A DNA stretch of 21,944 nt from Antrodiella citrinella (lineage: Eukaryota; Basidiomycota; Agaricomycetes; Polyporales; Steccherinaceae). The position numbers and the translations under genes were made by a program. The notes beneath the pieces were generated by a model, which was not told the origin of the DNA, searched no databases, and was given only the letters and a program-made list of their open reading frames with translations. Each line of letters begins with the position of its first letter. Positions within the stretch are counted from its first letter, which is position 1. This document shows, piece after piece, positions 19,020 to 21,944 of the stretch. Location of the stretch: positions 1 through 21,944 of the forward strand of contig SGPM01000400.1 of assembly GCA_004802725.1 (NCBI GenBank), written 5' to 3'.

Positions 19020-20315
19020 TCAAACCTCGGCGTTCGGAGAGACAACATTAACCTGATAATCTTTGAGGGCCTTAACAAGAGCCTCGTAAAACGTCTTGAT
19101 TCGTAAAAGGTCGTAATGCAAGTCGTGCTAAGAGGTTCTCATAAGGGTCACGTTCGGTGTCAAGAGATGCTGCTATTACCTGAAAGGAACCGTTTTCGTC
19201 AACATCGATATGTTTGCTCTTGTCGTCAATATGGGTAGATAAGCGTTGAAAGTCGACGCGGATCTACGTTCCAATGTCATGTCAAATGATGATCAACGGC
19301 GAAAATGAAATAGCGTACTGCTGTAGAAATGGAAGCAATCGCCAGGATTTTCGTTGACAATACTGAGTGTGCGTCGTATACACTGTCATTATCCATAAGG
19401 TAGAGAGGAACTACGTTCTCCTGCAGGACGTGAGAGGATGCGTTCGATGCGGGCAAGAAAGCTCACCCGCTGTAGCATTGGTGCAAGGCTGCGCACCACA
19501 AAGAAAGCGCCTTTGCCTTCAAAGATCTCGTCCCGTGGTGGTTCAATCTCGTTAAGGATCCATTTGAACTAACGTCCGAAGTCAGTGTGGATCTCTCGTA
19601 ATACAGTTCATATAGCACTGACCCTGTTCCGGAGACTGGCAGACCGAAAGTAAGTCACTGAGAACCAAAGGTCACTCAGCAGATACGCACTCTTGGTGTT
19701 TCAACGATAAATTATACTCCGGTGCAAGTGATGAGTAGTCGATTTGACAAGCTGCGACCCGCTCTGTAAGAGTGGTGAACGCTGATCTGACCCGTTTGGA
19801 GTGGACAGCTTGATCCTCGATACCCTAGTAGACATGGTTATCACGGGTGACTAAACGGATAAGAGGGTATGCGTACTCTTGCATAGTCCCGGAGCTCGAC
19901 CAGCTTAATGCTCAGATGGACGTTGCTATCAAGAAATCGCGGCCAGAAAATCTGGACAAAGTCTGAGGAGAAGCTACTCAGCCGGATTGTATGAGACGAG
20001 AAGAAAATGCAGCGACACACACCCGTGGCTAAGGCTTGTGCTTCTCCTGCCAACTCCCGCGAATCCCAGACCAGTTGTTGATATACCTGCAATTCATATC
20101 AGCTGTGTCCTTTCATGTGATTCATAGACAACACATACCTCGATGAGTTGTCTCCAGTTTTCTTGAAGCAGTCCCAAGCTGATTTTGTAATCGGGATGCT
20201 TCGACATCCCAGAGCGACTCGTCATGGGTATGCTCAGCAGCATAGCGTTCGCAGCTCTGAAATGGCCACCCACGATTGCAGCCGTATTCCTGACGACCAC
20301 GAAGCTGATGACCAT
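19020..20315 (-). CDS. Mostly helical protein of unknown family (copy B of a convergent pair)
   Basis: Nine exons on the minus strand, 20315-20139, 20086-20023, 19962-19877, 19824-19691, 19635-19623, 19568-19467, 19420-19319, 19263-19180 and 19127-19020, encode 289 residues. All introns are GT-AG, mostly 46-68 nt. Similarity to copy A is clearest at VWDSRELAGEAQALAT (VWVSREVAGFAKARLD in A), STKILAIASISTAIRVDFQR (NKLEAICHVWNVITAELQNI in A) and the end EALVKALKDYQVNVVSPNAE (ILRDALYEYQINVVAPYPHP in A). Exons of 64, 86 and 13 nt match those of A in order. The N-terminus MVISFVVVRNTAAIVGG is hydrophobic. ATG 20315 is preferred (G at -3 and +4), while in-frame ATG 20477 would add 54 residues. No known domain is recognised and the function is unknown. 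Confidence 0.75.
19623..19635 (-). other. 13-nt microexon of copy B
   Basis: TCTCCGGAACAGG (minus strand) lies between ...TCTGCCAG and GTCAGT. It enters in phase 2 and leaves in phase 0, exactly as in copy A. Confidence 0.7.
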
Positions 20316-20404
20316 TCCCCGCTGTCCATCCCACGGCTCTCCCACCACATCAGCCGGAACTGTACTCGACTCGCGATCAGTATGCGTGAAGAATCTGAGT
20401 GAGG

Positions 20405-21067
20405 TCAGGCTGAGCTCGAGAATAACCCGCCTGAAGATGTGAAATGCATCGAGGAGACGAGTTCTGAAGACGTCCATAACGCAGAGAGCAAGTCGTGAGA
20501 CGGACACGCGTTGACTGCAACGCCAACACAACGTGCTGGACGCATGCTGTCAATTTTAACTGAGACCTCGAACGCGGGATGTCCACGGTAGGACTTGAGT
20601 ACAACGTCCTTTTGTCCCAATGACAACGCACCCAACAAAAACAAGCTTTTAAGCGAACGGAAATCACTCCTCTGCATTCTCCGTCGCTGTGTCCTTGTTT
20701 TCTTTTGTTCCAGCCAGGAAATGGACATCATCGTACCGCTGGGAATCAGATCAGCTGACAGTGCTGCGGGATTCACCAGTGAGAGGAGAAGTATCGTGCC
20801 CTTGGCATTATGTGGCGTGAAGTCCAACGTACAAGTGGCGATAACATGGATGCAAGAGTGGAAACAGAATCTGAATGTTTTGACCACAGACAAGAGTCGG
20901 CTCGGCGACCCGGAGGAGTCGTCGTCAAACGTACCCACTATTCCCCGTCCGTTCATCAGGATGTCCGCTCGTATTGTCCATCTGCGTAGCATTATCAACC
21001 GACGAGCACCTGCGTATGGGGTTTTAAAGACGAGCATTCCACTCTGAACACTCGTATTCCTTTCCAC
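20405..21067 (-). other. Long open frame of uncertain status in the divergent spacer
   Basis: The minus strand is open for about 220 codons; the first plausible ATG gives MLVFKTPYAGARRLIMLRRW. It ends just upstream of the proposed start of copy B in a different frame. A plus-strand frame (20595-21047) overlaps it. Neither resembles a family I know, and the composition does not decide between them. It could hold 5' exons of copy B, be a small unrelated gene, or be chance. Otherwise 20478-21116 is the shared promoter region of two divergent genes. Confidence 0.2.
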
Positions 21068-21116
21068 TCATACCATCGCACTTCCTACTATTTTCCCCAT
21101 TCATATCATCAACGTC

Positions 21117-21662
21117 ATGAGTCGTATGTGTCTAACCACTCCTACTGGTATTGCGTAGCACTGACCACATCTTATTTCTGTAGAGGTTGCCTCGCTCGGT
21201 GACGAATTGCCGGCAGGTGCAGTCCAGTTTGAAACTATAGTCATTGATCCTGTAAGTTCTGAATAGTTCCGTACTATACGCCCCGCTGAGTACGCCGTTA
21301 TAGATGCGTACACTGGATGGCAAAACCCGTACGTACGGCATGGCCTATTACTACAATCAGGAAACTGGGTACCGTTATCCTGTCAGTACTGCTAGGCACC
21401 ACATAGCTTATCGCATTCCTTTCTCAGACACCCTAGGGTGTACATCTCACCACTGCTGAACGAAGTCTTTGAGAGTCTCGACGTGGGTCTCGAACGACTG
21501 TTCAGCGACCTCATAGAGATTTACCTCGGGTATTCGGCGAGGAATATGAAGCTGACTTTCGCTTCTGATATCAAGACCATCCAAGAATTGGTTGACAATG
21601 TCCTCACACACATGATCACCCTTCGGCAGGTTCAGCTCTTTGCGCTCCAGCAGCAGGCTTGA
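21117..21662 (+). CDS. Small protein of unknown function, four exons
   Basis: Exons 21117-21123, 21184-21251, 21304-21368 and 21428-21662 give 124 residues (MSQVASLGDELPAGAVQFET at the start). All introns are GT-AG (60, 52 and 59 nt). The middle shows a tyrosine cluster, GMAYYYNQETGHPRVYISPL. The C-terminal 70 residues look like two or three amphipathic helices (LLNEVFESLDVGLERLFSDL, then SDIKTIQELVDNVLTHMITL) ending in LFALQQQA. No known domain, signal peptide or membrane segment is visible. The first exon is only 7 nt, so the start is the weakest part; ATG 21117 has G at -3. It is transcribed away from copy B across about 800 bases. Whether it works with the helical proteins is unknown. Confidence 0.65.
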
Positions 21663-21944
21663 GGTCGGACTGCCACCGGTCGAGGCTTGCTATCATCCGT
21701 ACGTTTTCAGACATGCCCTTCAACCATAAGCCATTCTCATGCTCATTGCTAGATCTCATGAATAGAAATATTATGATTAGTCTCACTTCAGTGCACCCCC
21801 ATTGTGACCTTGAAGGTCTATCCTAATGACATATAAATGGGGCCTTCAGGCCAATTTATGTGGGGGGGTGGGGTGGGGTGCAATTGTGTGTAAGGGTGCG
21901 TGGGGTCAACACCAGTGTTGTTAATATTTTCAACAGCCCCTCAC
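21663..21944. other. Window end: no gene, G-rich tract
   Basis: Runs of G at 21862-21868, 21870-21873 and 21875-21878, with further runs at 21893-21895 and 21901-21904, separated by single T or short spacers, form a possible G-quadruplex on the plus strand. Just before it is a small hairpin, GGCCT-TC-AGGCC. Confidence 0.6.
21832..21837 (+). promoter_or_regulatory. TATA-like motif near window end
   Basis: TATAAA lies 107 bases before the end of the window. It could belong to a plus-strand gene that begins beyond it. Only the motif supports this. Confidence 0.25.

Noticed and set aside
1..21944. tRNA, rRNA, CRISPR arrays, bacterial-type operons or ribosome-binding sites
   Set aside because: None seen. 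The intron-rich gene structure is eukaryotic, and no cloverleaf or regularly spaced repeat was found by eye.

Overview
The window looks like nuclear DNA of a mushroom-forming basidiomycete (Agaricomycete). The evidence is many short introns (about 50-66 nt) with GTRNGT donors and YAG acceptors, genes on both strands without operons, and families typical of that group: a DUF6589-like protein, MYND-finger proteins and an F-box protein. No species is claimed. Base composition is near 50% GC except for one AT-rich hairpin element. A few N bases are present, six of them packed into one end of that hairpin.

Left part (1-7.6 kb): three intact plus-strand metabolic genes, each rebuilt exon by exon. 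They are a medium-chain (zinc-independent type) alcohol dehydrogenase/enoyl reductase (1301-2562), an Fe(II)/2-oxoglutarate oxygenase of the isopenicillin-N-synthase-like type (3836-5270), and a LigB/DODA-type extradiol ring-cleavage dioxygenase (6356-7538). They may work on related aromatic or secondary metabolites, but only adjacency supports that. Gaps of about 1.1-1.3 kb between them show nothing codable.

Middle (7.6-12.2 kb): on the minus strand lies an F-box-like gene that drops out of frame (probably a pseudogene). Upstream of it is a small duplicated segment in which one copy carries a perfect-looking 54-nt spliceosomal intron and the other lacks it exactly. Next is a large DUF6589-like gene (9203-11800, minus) whose frame is broken by a 26-bp tandem duplication.

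MYND region (12.2-15.2 kb): a tandem pair of paralogues on the plus strand. The second (13255-15243) is a complete ten-exon MYND zinc-finger gene. The first (about 12225-13190) is a 5'-truncated, frameshifted relic that has lost three of the eight zinc ligands. Both keep a 12-nt microexon that carries the last zinc cysteine.

Right part (15.2-21.9 kb): an AT-rich foldback element with two 250-bp near-identical inverted arms (16242-16491 and 16633-16882). It is followed by two homologous genes in tail-to-tail orientation (17497-18673 plus; 19020-20315 minus) encoding mostly helical proteins of unknown family. Their exon lengths (64, 86 and 13 nt) and intron phases match one to one, although the proteins have diverged strongly. 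A small four-exon gene of unknown function (21117-21662) follows, and the window ends in a G-rich tract after a TATA-like motif.

The best candidates for something undescribed are the helical protein pair with its small neighbour, the intron-plus/intron-minus duplicate, the foldback hairpin and the duplication-broken DUF6589 gene. No tRNA, rRNA, CRISPR array or intact transposon was seen.
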